NCBI GenBank assembly: GCA_017407125.1
Contig: JAFQXE010000033.1
Span: 1-64,000 of the forward strand
Length of the DNA stretch: 64,000 bases
Direction of reading: 5' to 3'
Source: Thermoguttaceae bacterium
Lineage (GTDB): Bacteria; Planctomycetota; Planctomycetia; Pirellulales; Thermoguttaceae
Under the pieces are notes generated by a model. It was not told where the DNA came from. It saw nothing but the letters and a program-made list of their open reading frames with translations, and did not search any database. The translations under genes were made by a program, and so were the position numbers. The stretch's first letter is position 1. Every line of letters starts with the position of its first letter. This document shows positions 24,879 to 32,837 of the stretch, in pieces.

Positions 24879-27800
24879 AATTCTTCCCAACTATCCCATA
24901 TCGTATCAGCGCCATGACGGTCAGGACGACGTTAGCTCCGGCAAAGGCGAGAGCGGGAACGAGTCCGCCGGAACCGGACGCGTATCCGTGCATTGCGCTG
25001 CCGAGCAGGTAGTTGACGCCGTACCACGCCATGAGAATCGCCAGCGCGCCGAAGACGGACGTCAGAGCCATGGTCATGTCACGGTTGCGCTTGAACCAGC
25101 CCCAATGCCGGGCGTGAACGAAAATCAGGTAGACGAACATCGAAATCAGCGCCCAAACCTCTTTTCTGTCCCACGACCAAAAGCGTCCCCAGGAGACGTC
25201 CGCCCAAAGACCGCCGAGAATAATCCCGATTGCCAAAAGCCAAATCGTGGCGGGAATGCACAGGTACATCAGCCGGGAAAGCGTAGACGTAATCGCCGGT
25301 GGAACGACCGCGCCGGACTCATCTGTTGTATACTTCCCAACGGTAAACGCGCACAGAGCCGCCGCGCCCAGCGCCCAGGCGAGCATGGCGGTTCCGTATC
25401 CGCCGACGATGCTGATAACGTGAACGCCCAGCCAGAAGTTGTCACGGAGAATCGGCATGAGGTTCTTCAGGCTGTCGTTGAACATGGGCGCGTGCAAAGC
25501 CGCCGCCGTTAAAAACGTCGTCAGCGCAGAAGCGCATAGCAGAGGAACAAGCTGTGAACTGTGAACTGTGGGTTGCGAATCGGCATTTTGTCGCGTCATC
25601 ATAAAGGGGAAGATGATTGTTCGCGGAACGTAAACGACGACAATTCCCAGCAGAGCCAGCGACGACAGCCAGACAAACAGGTCTGAAACGCACGGCAGCG
25701 CCGCTCCATAAGCCAGTCTCGGCAGAAGACTGACGGCGGCGTAACCCTGTCCCGCCCCGTAAGAAACGAAGACCATCATATAAAACAGAATCGCGGCGAG
25801 AACCCAGCGGACAATTTGTAACAGAAAATATCGTTTCAGCGGGCAGCGGAATTGCAATCGCGAGTCGTTCCACGCCTGACGCATTCTTTCTGGATACGCC
25901 AGCGCCAGCGGAAGAATCAATCCCAGCGCGCCCGACATGAACGAAACGAACATGATCGTTTCAAACATGTTTGCAACCGGCGACCGGCTCATGATGTATC
26001 CGCGCAAGCCAAGTCCGAAACCGGAATAAATCACCGCAATCGCCAAAAGCGTTACAGGAACGGCAAAGACGAGCTTGCTTCGTTTCGGGAAGAATGCCAG
26101 CGCCAGACAGGCGAGCGTCGCCAGCGTCGAGAAAATCAGCGACCAGTTAAACGGTTTGGTTTTATAGTAAGTCTGTTCCCATTGAAGCAGTTTGTCCGCT
26201 TTGGGCGTTGTCGGATACCGTGACGCGTCCAGAACTTTAGCGTCCAAACGGTCTTTGGGAAGCAGGGCGTCTCGTTTGGAATCGGCGTAACGCCCGAGGT
26301 CTTTCAAGACGGAGCGAATCTCTGCAAACGCGGCGGATTGTTCTTTGGCGTTATTGGACGCTGTCGCCTTGACGGCTTTGTCCCACGCCATGCGGAACGA
26401 TTCGATTTTCGTTTCTGGATACCCGCTGAGGACGGTTTTGTCCCCATAAAGCAAAACGGTAATCGGCAGCCAAACCGGCAGACGATCTTCCGGGGTGCGC
26501 CACAAATCGACGGCGTCTGGATTGAGCGACGGAACCAGACCCGGCAGCCCGCCTTCGTCATAGAGATGGTAACGAATCAGCGCCAGGTCAGTTTTCGTCT
26601 TTTGGAGTTGAGCGACAAGCGGCGAGTTCTTTTCCAACTCTCCGACAGCTATGTCAAGAGTTGACGAATACAGGTCAATCAGATGGGTAATCGTTCCCAA
26701 AGATCTGTCCATGCGCTGCGCGTTTTGGTCGTTCTCGTCTGCCAGGAAAATCATTCTCAGCGTTTCCCCAAACTGGGAAAGCGTCTGAGGAATCTGTTTC
26801 ACGGCGTTGTCTGTGGACGTTGACAACGTAGCCTGCAATTGCATTCCCCAGCCGGCGAGTTGATCTTGCAGAAGTCGGGCGACAATGGGAGCGCAAGCCA
26901 TGCGGGGGTTCTGTGACGCCGGCGGATAGAACGTAATCTTGCGGTACAGTTCCACCGCGTCAAAGAGCTTTATTATCGACTTTTCCAGCTTGGACTGCTG
27001 ATGCTGAATTCCCGCTCGCTGTTCAGCCTGAATTTGCAATTCGAGGTTGTAACGGTATTCCGGGAGAATCGTTGACTTGGACGCCTGCCGTGGCGAGACG
27101 TACTTCAAAGCTTTGCCGTTCTTGTCGACCAGCGGGACGCCCAGCAGACGCCGTAAGTCGGGGTTTTTACATTCGATAAACGGGATATGCTCCCAAACCT
27201 CCGGCTCCATCTGCCAAAGCATGTACAGTTCCAGAGCCGAGAATTTCTTGGTCTTTCCGCCGTCGGTAAAATATCGGGTGATTCTTGCCGCCGAGTCCGC
27301 AGACAGTTCCCCGGTCAATTGCGCCGAATCCAGCGAGAACCGCGGCGAATCTGTCCCGCAAATGCTCTTTACCGCTTCTATAGCGGCAGTTGACAGCGGC
27401 TCAACGCGCCCGGAATCCAGTACCGGCAACGTTGCCAGCGAAGAATAATCGTCCGCCAAAGCGTTTGACGACATCAGCGCTGACAGGATGACTGCCAAAA
27501 GAATCCCAACTGTTGATGTGTTGACGCCAGCCCCTTGATTGTTCCCTCTTGCCTCTTGCCTACTGCCTACTGCCTTATTAAGATAATACAAAGCCCCAAT
27601 TCCAGCGCAGACCATCAAGCAGCCCAGATACAGCAAGCCGCGGCCGGGATCGTAATTGACAGTAAATGTTGACGAGTACAGCGGGGCAGACGCGTTGGTT
27701 TTAACCGTCTGATTTTTAGCGACCCATTTAGCCAACTCCCCAGACTTGTCCAGCGGTCCGTTAAACGAGGACTGATAAAGCCGGTACGACTGCCCGTTGT

Positions 27801-29697
27801 TCGGGTTGACGAAGTTGACCGGCTGGTTGAGCTGAATGTTGACATGCTCATACTTTTTCGATTCGCCTTTGCTGTTTTTAGGGAACTGCGCTGTTACATC
27901 GGAAGAGTAATGGCTCGGCATGCTCGTCCCCGGGTCAAGACGTCGATTAAAGCGTTCCAGCAAAAGATTGAATCCGAGGTCGACGGTTTTTCGCGGCATG
28001 GTCAGCGTCAGCCAGCGGGATTCCCCCTTGTCGTTTTTGACGGGAATTGTCCAGGAGTCGCTGTTACGATACCATTCCGGCGGGGACATAGGATTGTTCA
28101 CGCCCAGCGTAACCCAGCGTTCTGTCGTCTGTCCGTTACATTCAACGCTCAGTAGAGCCGCAGCGGAATCGTTTTCAGACGGCTTTTGTTCTTCCAGCGG
28201 CGTTTCCATGTACCGGACGCCGGGAGCGTCCATGCGCGGCTGAACCACTGCGGCGTAAGGCGTTCCCTCAAAAACGAGCGTGGGGGTTGTGTACGGGAAT
28301 TCGCCGGTTGTAACAGTCTTCCCGACAACGGATCGATAGTACATCGTCCGGGAAGAATCCATCGCCAGTTCTAAACGCGGGCCGAGCAGTTTGGCTCTCA
28401 TCGACGCCATGGGATTGTCTTCGGTTGAATCGATCTTCTGTTCCGTCGATTCCGGGCGGAAATATTCGCCGTAGACGTCGTTTGCCGAGTCGTTCCGGTT
28501 GAATTCCGATAGCAGACATAGCAGCGTCATCGAACCGGCGTTTTCGTACTGACCGGACGCGTCTTTTTTATAAACGTCAAAAACCGCAGCTCCCATCGCA
28601 TCTTCCATGTTAATCATCGTCAAAGCGACGTCGTTGCCCAGCGGAACCTTGGGCAGCGGGGCGTCGTCGCCGTTGCGAAGGTCTTCGATTGTCTTGCCCT
28701 CGGGCAGAAAATCCTTCAGCGTAAATTGATACGTCTTTCCAGCGTGAACGAACGTAAAGACGTCTTTATCGACGGCGTTTTTCGGCGCGTTGAGGAACGA
28801 CTGCTTTTGCGCGTCCGACGTCAAGCGTCGATACGTAACCTGCTGTCCGCCGGTTAGACGGCTTCTCCCGATAAGCCCTTCCTGAATGTTTCTCGACGCC
28901 TGTAGCGTGATCTCCGTCCACTCGCCGGAAGCGGAAACGTTCTTAGTCGTTTCGGACTTCAGCGCCGGACGAACCGCCAGCGTGAGCGTCTGGTCAACGG
29001 TCAGTTCCCGATACGGCTTTCTGAAGTCCAGCATACGGACTTTGATATTCAAACCGGAACCCTGACCGGAGTAAATCAGACCCGGCGCGGGCTTGACCAG
29101 TCCCCACGGAAACCAACTCAGCTTTTTGTATTGCGACCACGAAATCGGTCCCGGCGCAATCGGGCAGGAGATTTGCGGGTCAATAATATTCGGCTGTTTT
29201 TCGTTCTGTTCAAAGGCGTCGTTACTTTTCTGGAAATCGCTGTCGGGGTCTTTGGGGAAGATGCGAATATTCAAAACGTGTTGAGAGGAAACCGCCTTGC
29301 TTCTTTGACAGCCCTCGTAGACGGTCAAATCGGCTTCCCAACCCCAGATGAGGCTAATAGCGCAGCCCGCCAGCAAGACCAACACGCCGGAGTGAATAAT
29401 CATAAACCCGGTTTTGCGTTTCGTCCATCGTTTGGGATTGAGCGCGGAGCAAAACGCGCTAAGAGCCAGAGCCGCCAGCAGAGCAATAAACCAGCCGGCG
29501 CGATAAAACCCCCATGCGGAACATTGCGACCCGTACAGGGCGTCAATTCGAGTCGCCCACGCCATCGCCGCCGTCAGGAGAATCAAAATCGTCAGTCCAA
29601 AGGGCAAAGAACCCAAAAATCGGGTAACAGGATTCCATATAATCGACCCAAAATTAGATGTTTTTTTGTCGACAGTGTTTTTTTCTTGCTGGTTCAT
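24877..29697 (-). CDS. ccsBA: ResB-CcsA fusion, cytochrome c assembly protein
   Basis: The 1606-residue membrane protein combines a ResB/Ccs1 part (about residues 1-705) with a CcsA part (about 720-1606). Together these move haem across the membrane and attach it to apocytochrome c (system II). Early helices (about 25-130) and one near 690 belong to ResB, which has a large periplasmic domain. The C-terminal third has many helices, and the haem-handling WWD segment WGRFWSWDRKEVWALI lies at about 1500-1515. At about 708-718 the linker AVGSRQEARGN is encoded by a heptad array. Right after it comes a hydrophobic stretch ending ALMSSNALA-DDYSS that resembles a signal peptide, so two ancestral genes may have been joined here. 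A second heptad array encodes SQPTVHSSQ near 1376. The TAA stop overlaps a mobile repeat. Confidence 0.88.
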   Translation of the reverse strand: MNQQEKNTVDKKTSNFGSIIWNPVTRFLGSLPFGLTILILLTAAMAWATRIDALYGSQCSAWGFYRAGWFIALLAALALSAFCSALNPKRWTKRKTGFMIIHSGVLVLLAGCAISLIWGWEADLTVYEGCQRSKAVSSQHVLNIRIFPKDPDSDFQKSNDAFEQNEKQPNIIDPQISCPIAPGPISWSQYKKLSWFPWGLVKPAPGLIYSGQGSGLNIKVRMLDFRKPYRELTVDQTLTLAVRPALKSETTKNVSASGEWTEITLQASRNIQEGLIGRSRLTGGQQVTYRRLTSDAQKQSFLNAPKNAVDKDVFTFVHAGKTYQFTLKDFLPEGKTIEDLRNGDDAPLPKVPLGNDVALTMINMEDAMGAAVFDVYKKDASGQYENAGSMTLLCLLSEFNRNDSANDVYGEYFRPESTEQKIDSTEDNPMASMRAKLLGPRLELAMDSSRTMYYRSVVGKTVTTGEFPYTTPTLVFEGTPYAAVVQPRMDAPGVRYMETPLEEQKPSENDSAAALLSVECNGQTTERWVTLGVNNPMSPPEWYRNSDSWTIPVKNDKGESRWLTLTMPRKTVDLGFNLLLERFNRRLDPGTSMPSHYSSDVTAQFPKNSKGESKKYEHVNIQLNQPVNFVNPNNGQSYRLYQSSFNGPLDKSGELAKWVAKNQTVKTNASAPLYSSTFTVNYDPGRGLLYLGCLMVCAGIGALYYLNKAVGSRQEARGNNQGAGVNTSTVGILLAVILSALMSSNALADDYSSLATLPVLDSGRVEPLSTAAIEAVKSICGTDSPRFSLDSAQLTGELSADSAARITRYFTDGGKTKKFSALELYMLWQMEPEVWEHIPFIECKNPDLRRLLGVPLVDKNGKALKYVSPRQASKSTILPEYRYNLELQIQAEQRAGIQHQQSKLEKSIIKLFDAVELYRKITFYPPASQNPRMACAPIVARLLQDQLAGWGMQLQATLSTSTDNAVKQIPQTLSQFGETLRMIFLADENDQNAQRMDRSLGTITHLIDLYSSTLDIAVGELEKNSPLVAQLQKTKTDLALIRYHLYDEGGLPGLVPSLNPDAVDLWRTPEDRLPVWLPITVLLYGDKTVLSGYPETKIESFRMAWDKAVKATASNNAKEQSAAFAEIRSVLKDLGRYADSKRDALLPKDRLDAKVLDASRYPTTPKADKLLQWEQTYYKTKPFNWSLIFSTLATLACLALAFFPKRSKLVFAVPVTLLAIAVIYSGFGLGLRGYIMSRSPVANMFETIMFVSFMSGALGLILPLALAYPERMRQAWNDSRLQFRCPLKRYFLLQIVRWVLAAILFYMMVFVSYGAGQGYAAVSLLPRLAYGAALPCVSDLFVWLSSLALLGIVVVYVPRTIIFPFMMTRQNADSQPTVHSSQLVPLLCASALTTFLTAAALHAPMFNDSLKNLMPILRDNFWLGVHVISIVGGYGTAMLAWALGAAALCAFTVGKYTTDESGAVVPPAITSTLSRLMYLCIPATIWLLAIGIILGGLWADVSWGRFWSWDRKEVWALISMFVYLIFVHARHWGWFKRNRDMTMALTSVFGALAILMAWYGVNYLLGSAMHGYASGSGGLVPALAFAGANVVLTVMALIRYGIVGKN
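25552..25575. repeat. Heptad array inside ccsBA (CTGTGAA type)
   Basis: CTGTGAA, CTGTGAA, CTGTGGG in tandem. The reading frame is kept and the product is a short Ser/Gln/Thr-rich loop between membrane helices of the CcsA part. Confidence 0.6.
27545..27574. repeat. Heptad array inside ccsBA at the ResB/CcsA junction
   Basis: CCTCTTG twice and CCTACTG twice in tandem, the same family as the intergenic arrays at 3877-3940 and 62242-62272. Translated in frame it gives the linker AVGSRQEARG. Confidence 0.85.
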
Positions 29698-29744
29698 ATT
29701 GTTAAAGATTGGTTTATGTGTATAATATAGTGGTTAGTGATTTG

Positions 29745-29892
29745 ATGAAAGGCGGTAACGGAGCGACCAACGGGAGCGCAGTTACGCAGTTCGCCGAAGG
29801 CGAACCAAAAAACTGAACCCATCATTAAGTTCGCCTAACGGCGAATGCGTAATTCCGTTCGCTAACGCTCACTTCATTACCGCCTTCCATTT
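29745..29892. mobile_element. RAYT-derived non-autonomous element, copy 2
   Basis: A 148-bp unit with inverted ends ATGAAAGGCGGTAACGGAG and (complement) AAATGGAAGGCGGTAATG and inner palindromes TTCGCCGAAGGCGAA and TTCGCCTAACGGCGAA. It lies between the divergent ccsBA and HprK-related genes, so it may affect their promoters. Confidence 0.8.
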
Positions 29893-29940
29893 CCTCCCAT
29901 TATACCAGCAATTTGCCAATTTGACCAGCCCCCCGCAGTA

Positions 29941-30870
29941 ATGCCTTCCCAAACAGTTCCTACCGTCGGTTCTTTGACGTCTGCTGAAATACGCCAGCGA
30001 CTGCATTCTGACGGTTTGCGCGTTAAGATGGGGCCGTTTGCGATTTGCATTCGGTCGTCGATGGCGGACATTGCGTGGAATATGGAAAACCTGTACCGCG
30101 ACTATCCCCTCGCTGACGATCGCATGGCGGACTACAGCGTTTTGGTTGATTATCCGCGTGGGCTGCGCCGCTGGTATCGTCCGCAGGTGATTTTTGAAAT
30201 TGACGGGCATATCCCCTATAAGCCCTATCCTGCCGCGGCTGCAATTGCGATGATGGAATGGGGGCTGAATTGGACGCTGTTCACTGGGGCGAATCAGTAT
30301 CTGCTCTTCCATGCCGCATGTTTGGAACGCAACGGGAAGTGCATTTTCATGGCGGGAAAGCCCGGCAGCGGAAAGAGCACGCTTTGCGCTGAACTCGCTT
30401 TGAAGCAAAATCCGTGGCGGCTGCTGACTGACGAGCTAACAATCGTCCGAAAAGAAACCTTTGACGTCCTGCCGCTGTGCCGTCCGATTTGTTTGAAAAA
30501 TGCGGCGATCGACATTGTCGCTCAGCGACATCCAGACGCCTTTATCGGCAAAAAGAATTACAACACCGCCAAGGGAACCATCGCTCACGTTCGCGTCCCG
30601 ACGGACAGCCTCAGTCGCATGGACGAGCCGTCGACGCCCCACATGATTCTCCTGCCTCAGTACAAGCAGGGAGCCAAAACCGAATGGGCGGAACTGCCGC
30701 AGTCAGAGGCGATTATGCTTCTGGCGGAGCAGTCGTTTAATTTCCAGACGCTCGGCGCCGCCGGCTTTATGGCGATTAAACATATTGTGTCACAATCGAA
30801 AATGTACGAAGTCGTTTACTCCGACTTGGACGACCTTGTTCCGCAGCTGGAAGAGCTGTTTGATGAATAA
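29941..30870 (+). CDS. HprK-related kinase A
   Basis: The 309-residue protein resembles the HPr-kinase-related family called HprK-related kinase A. Its N-terminal domain has LRVKMGPFAICIRS, then LYRDYPLADD and PRGLRRWYRPQVIFEIDG. The kinase domain starts LLFHAACLERNGKCIFMAGK and has a P-loop GKPGSGKS at residues 139-146, LLTDELTIV and RPICLKNAAI. HPr kinases phosphorylate a Ser on the PTS protein HPr. Related kinases next to nucleotidyltransferases and Asn-synthase-like enzymes are known in exosortase (PEP-CTERM) clusters and in lasso-peptide clusters. The true substrate is unknown, and no HPr gene is nearby. The next gene starts within its last codons, so translation is coupled. No clear ribosome-binding site precedes the ATG. 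Confidence 0.82.
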   Translation: MPSQTVPTVGSLTSAEIRQRLHSDGLRVKMGPFAICIRSSMADIAWNMENLYRDYPLADDRMADYSVLVDYPRGLRRWYRPQVIFEIDGHIPYKPYPAAAAIAMMEWGLNWTLFTGANQYLLFHAACLERNGKCIFMAGKPGSGKSTLCAELALKQNPWRLLTDELTIVRKETFDVLPLCRPICLKNAAIDIVAQRHPDAFIGKKNYNTAKGTIAHVRVPTDSLSRMDEPSTPHMILLPQYKQGAKTEWAELPQSEAIMLLAEQSFNFQTLGAAGFMAIKHIVSQSKMYEVVYSDLDDLVPQLEELFDE

Positions 30871-32026
30871 CATGAATCTCGTACGCGAAAGCGTCCTGCT
30901 GAAATACTGGAACGAACCGGACAGAGTTTGTTATTACTCTGTTCCGGAGTGGGAACTGTTTTTGCGTCAGGCACGCAGTTCTCGTCTGGCGGGTCAGTGG
31001 GCGTACCGGCTGGCGCAGCAGGAAAGCTTTGATCAGATTCCTGAACCGGCTCAAATGGCTCTGGACGCGGCGTGGACGTATTCCGAACATCATCAGCGGG
31101 CGCTGATGTGGGAAATCCGTCAGGTGGAGAAAGTCCTGCATAACCTCGACTGCGTCAAGATTCTGCTCAAAGGCGCGTCGTACATCTATCAGGAAATGGA
31201 GTTCGCTCAAGGGCGGCTCGTTTCCGACCTCGACGTTCTGGTTCCGAAATCCGCTATTCAAGAGGCGGAAAAGACGCTCTTGGACAACGGCTGGGAGTCC
31301 GGAAAATACGACCCCTACGACCAACGGTATTATCGTCAGTGGATGCACGAAATTCCCCCGATGGTCAACCTTCAGCGCGGCATGACGATCGACATGCACC
31401 ACAACATTCTGCCGGAGACGTCGCGCCGCCATCTGGACGCAACGCCGCTGTTCGACTCGGCGGTTGCGCTGACCGTTCCAGACAGCATTCAAAAAGAGAA
31501 CCCGTGGGCGCCGACGGTTTCCGGCTGGCGATCGCTGCAAGACGTAGACATGGTCATTCACGCTGCCGTTCATGCCTTTCAGGAAGGGGAAATTGACGGC
31601 TCGCTGCGTGACATAATTGATATAGACGGGCTTCTTCGCCGATTTAGCGAGACATCGTCTGACTTCTGGACGCGGCTTCTGGATCGCGCCAAACAGTTAG
31701 GGCAGACGCGCCCGCTGTACTACGCGAGTCATTACTCTCACGAGATTCTCGACACGCCTATTCCAGACGAGATGGTTAAGCCGATACGCAAGATGGGGCC
31801 CGGGCTGTTCGCCCGATCGTTTATGGACGCCACGGTTTTTCGCGCCCTCGCCCCGCCGACGTATGAACTGCGTCCGTTCTCTGCAAGATTTTCTTCGTTC
31901 TTCTTGTACGCTCGCTCCCATTACGGACGAATGCCGCTCAATCTGCTTATTCCGCATTTGTGGCACAAGGCGTTCCCGAAAGATAAAATTCCCGAACCCG
32001 ACAACGACGGTCAGCCGATGGGGTAG
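30863..32026 (+). CDS. Nucleotidyltransferase-family protein (NTP_transf_5 type)
   Basis: The product of about 387 residues has the pattern of the uncharacterised nucleotidyltransferase family often found beside HprK-related kinases: an N-terminal helical part, then VKILLKGASYIYQEMEF, GRLVSDLDVLVPKSAI with the metal-binding D-x-D (DLD), and ALHE/MHEIPPM...IDMHHNI further on. It ends in a helical domain with DVDMVIHAAVHAFQEGEIDGSLRDIIDID. Two starts are possible, at 30863 (overlapping the kinase stop) and at 30872; both imply coupling to the kinase. The reaction and target are unknown. The RAYT element begins 10 bp after the stop. Confidence 0.78.
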   Translation: MNNMNLVRESVLLKYWNEPDRVCYYSVPEWELFLRQARSSRLAGQWAYRLAQQESFDQIPEPAQMALDAAWTYSEHHQRALMWEIRQVEKVLHNLDCVKILLKGASYIYQEMEFAQGRLVSDLDVLVPKSAIQEAEKTLLDNGWESGKYDPYDQRYYRQWMHEIPPMVNLQRGMTIDMHHNILPETSRRHLDATPLFDSAVALTVPDSIQKENPWAPTVSGWRSLQDVDMVIHAAVHAFQEGEIDGSLRDIIDIDGLLRRFSETSSDFWTRLLDRAKQLGQTRPLYYASHYSHEILDTPIPDEMVKPIRKMGPGLFARSFMDATVFRALAPPTYELRPFSARFSSFFLYARSHYGRMPLNLLIPHLWHKAFPKDKIPEPDNDGQPMG

Positions 32027-32035
32027 GTGGAAATG

Positions 32036-32837
32036 AAATGGAAGGCGGTAATGGAGCGACCGGAGGGAGCGGAATTACGCAGTTCGCCGAAGGCGAACCG
32101 AAAAGCCGGTAATACCAATTTCCATTGAATTCATCAAACCGAAATGCCGGAATTACCAAAATCCATTGGTTTATGATTGTTCCAACGTTTTGTTCGCCAT
32201 TGATTGGCAACGTCATTGGTTATTTATGTAATCGAAAACGGATTGGAATTCTTCGTCGTTGAAAACGTATCTTGTACTGGCTAATCGCGTCCAGATTTTA
32301 ATACCGTCCGGAAATTGTCTTTGTTTATGCAATTCGAGCGATGCGGCTGATTTTAACGACGTTGCTACGGAATCCGGGTCGGTATTGTCGGCGGTTAATA
32401 ATATATGAATATGGTTCGATTGAACCGCCAAAATATATAATTTCCACGACCGTTTAATGCAATACTTTGAAATGGCGTCGTGGACAATTTCCCGTTGTGG
32501 TTTGGTAAATAAAATCGGCGAAAATTTCATATTGTCGCGTTCCGTTTCCTCCCATTCAGGGAACACGTCAATATACCGTCCGTTTCGATCGACAGACCCC
32601 TTTTCGCATCCGTGCAATCGCGTCCCGCGAGTTGTAAACGTTATGAAATATGCAATCGGCGATGAATACATAATTTTTGAAATATTGGTTACGTCATTGG
32701 TTTATGGTTACACCAACGTTTTGTTCGCCGTTGATTGGTATCGTCATTGGTGTATGGCTGTCCCAATATTTTGTTCGCCGTTCCGGCGAATGCGTAATTC
32801 CGTTCGCTTACGCGAACTCCATTACCGCCTTTCATTT
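32036..32837. mobile_element. Complete RAYT element with terminal inverted repeats
   Basis: An 802-bp unit bounded by AAATGGAAGGCGGTAATGGAG on the left (32036) and its inverted variant (ATTACCGCCTTTCATTT, ending 32837) on the right. Inside each end lie palindromes of the TTCGCCGAAGGCGAA type and several copies of a sub-repeat containing TCATTGGTTTATGGTT and AACGTTTTGTTCGCC. The enclosed gene (32213-32671, minus strand) encodes a Y1-type single-strand transposase. The element separates the nucleotidyltransferase gene from the asparagine synthase gene and supplies the TGA stop of the latter. Confidence 0.85.
32213..32671 (-). CDS. REP-associated tyrosine transposase (RAYT, Y1/HUH type)
   Basis: The 152-residue protein shows the Y1-transposase family pattern: IAYFITFTTRGTRLHG and EKGSVDRNGRY near the start, the two-His metal motif HIH at residues 87-89 (SNHIHILL), and a Tyr in DYINNQ at the very end (Tyr148), the usual place of the catalytic Tyr. 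Such enzymes cut and join single-stranded DNA hairpins and mobilise REP-type palindromes. The protein stops four residues after the Tyr, and the final codons plus TGA lie in the element's own repeat, so the C-terminus is short for the family. It may still be active. Confidence 0.85.
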   Translation of the reverse strand: MYSSPIAYFITFTTRGTRLHGCEKGSVDRNGRYIDVFPEWEETERDNMKFSPILFTKPQREIVHDAISKYCIKRSWKLYILAVQSNHIHILLTADNTDPDSVATSLKSAASLELHKQRQFPDGIKIWTRLASTRYVFNDEEFQSVFDYINNQ

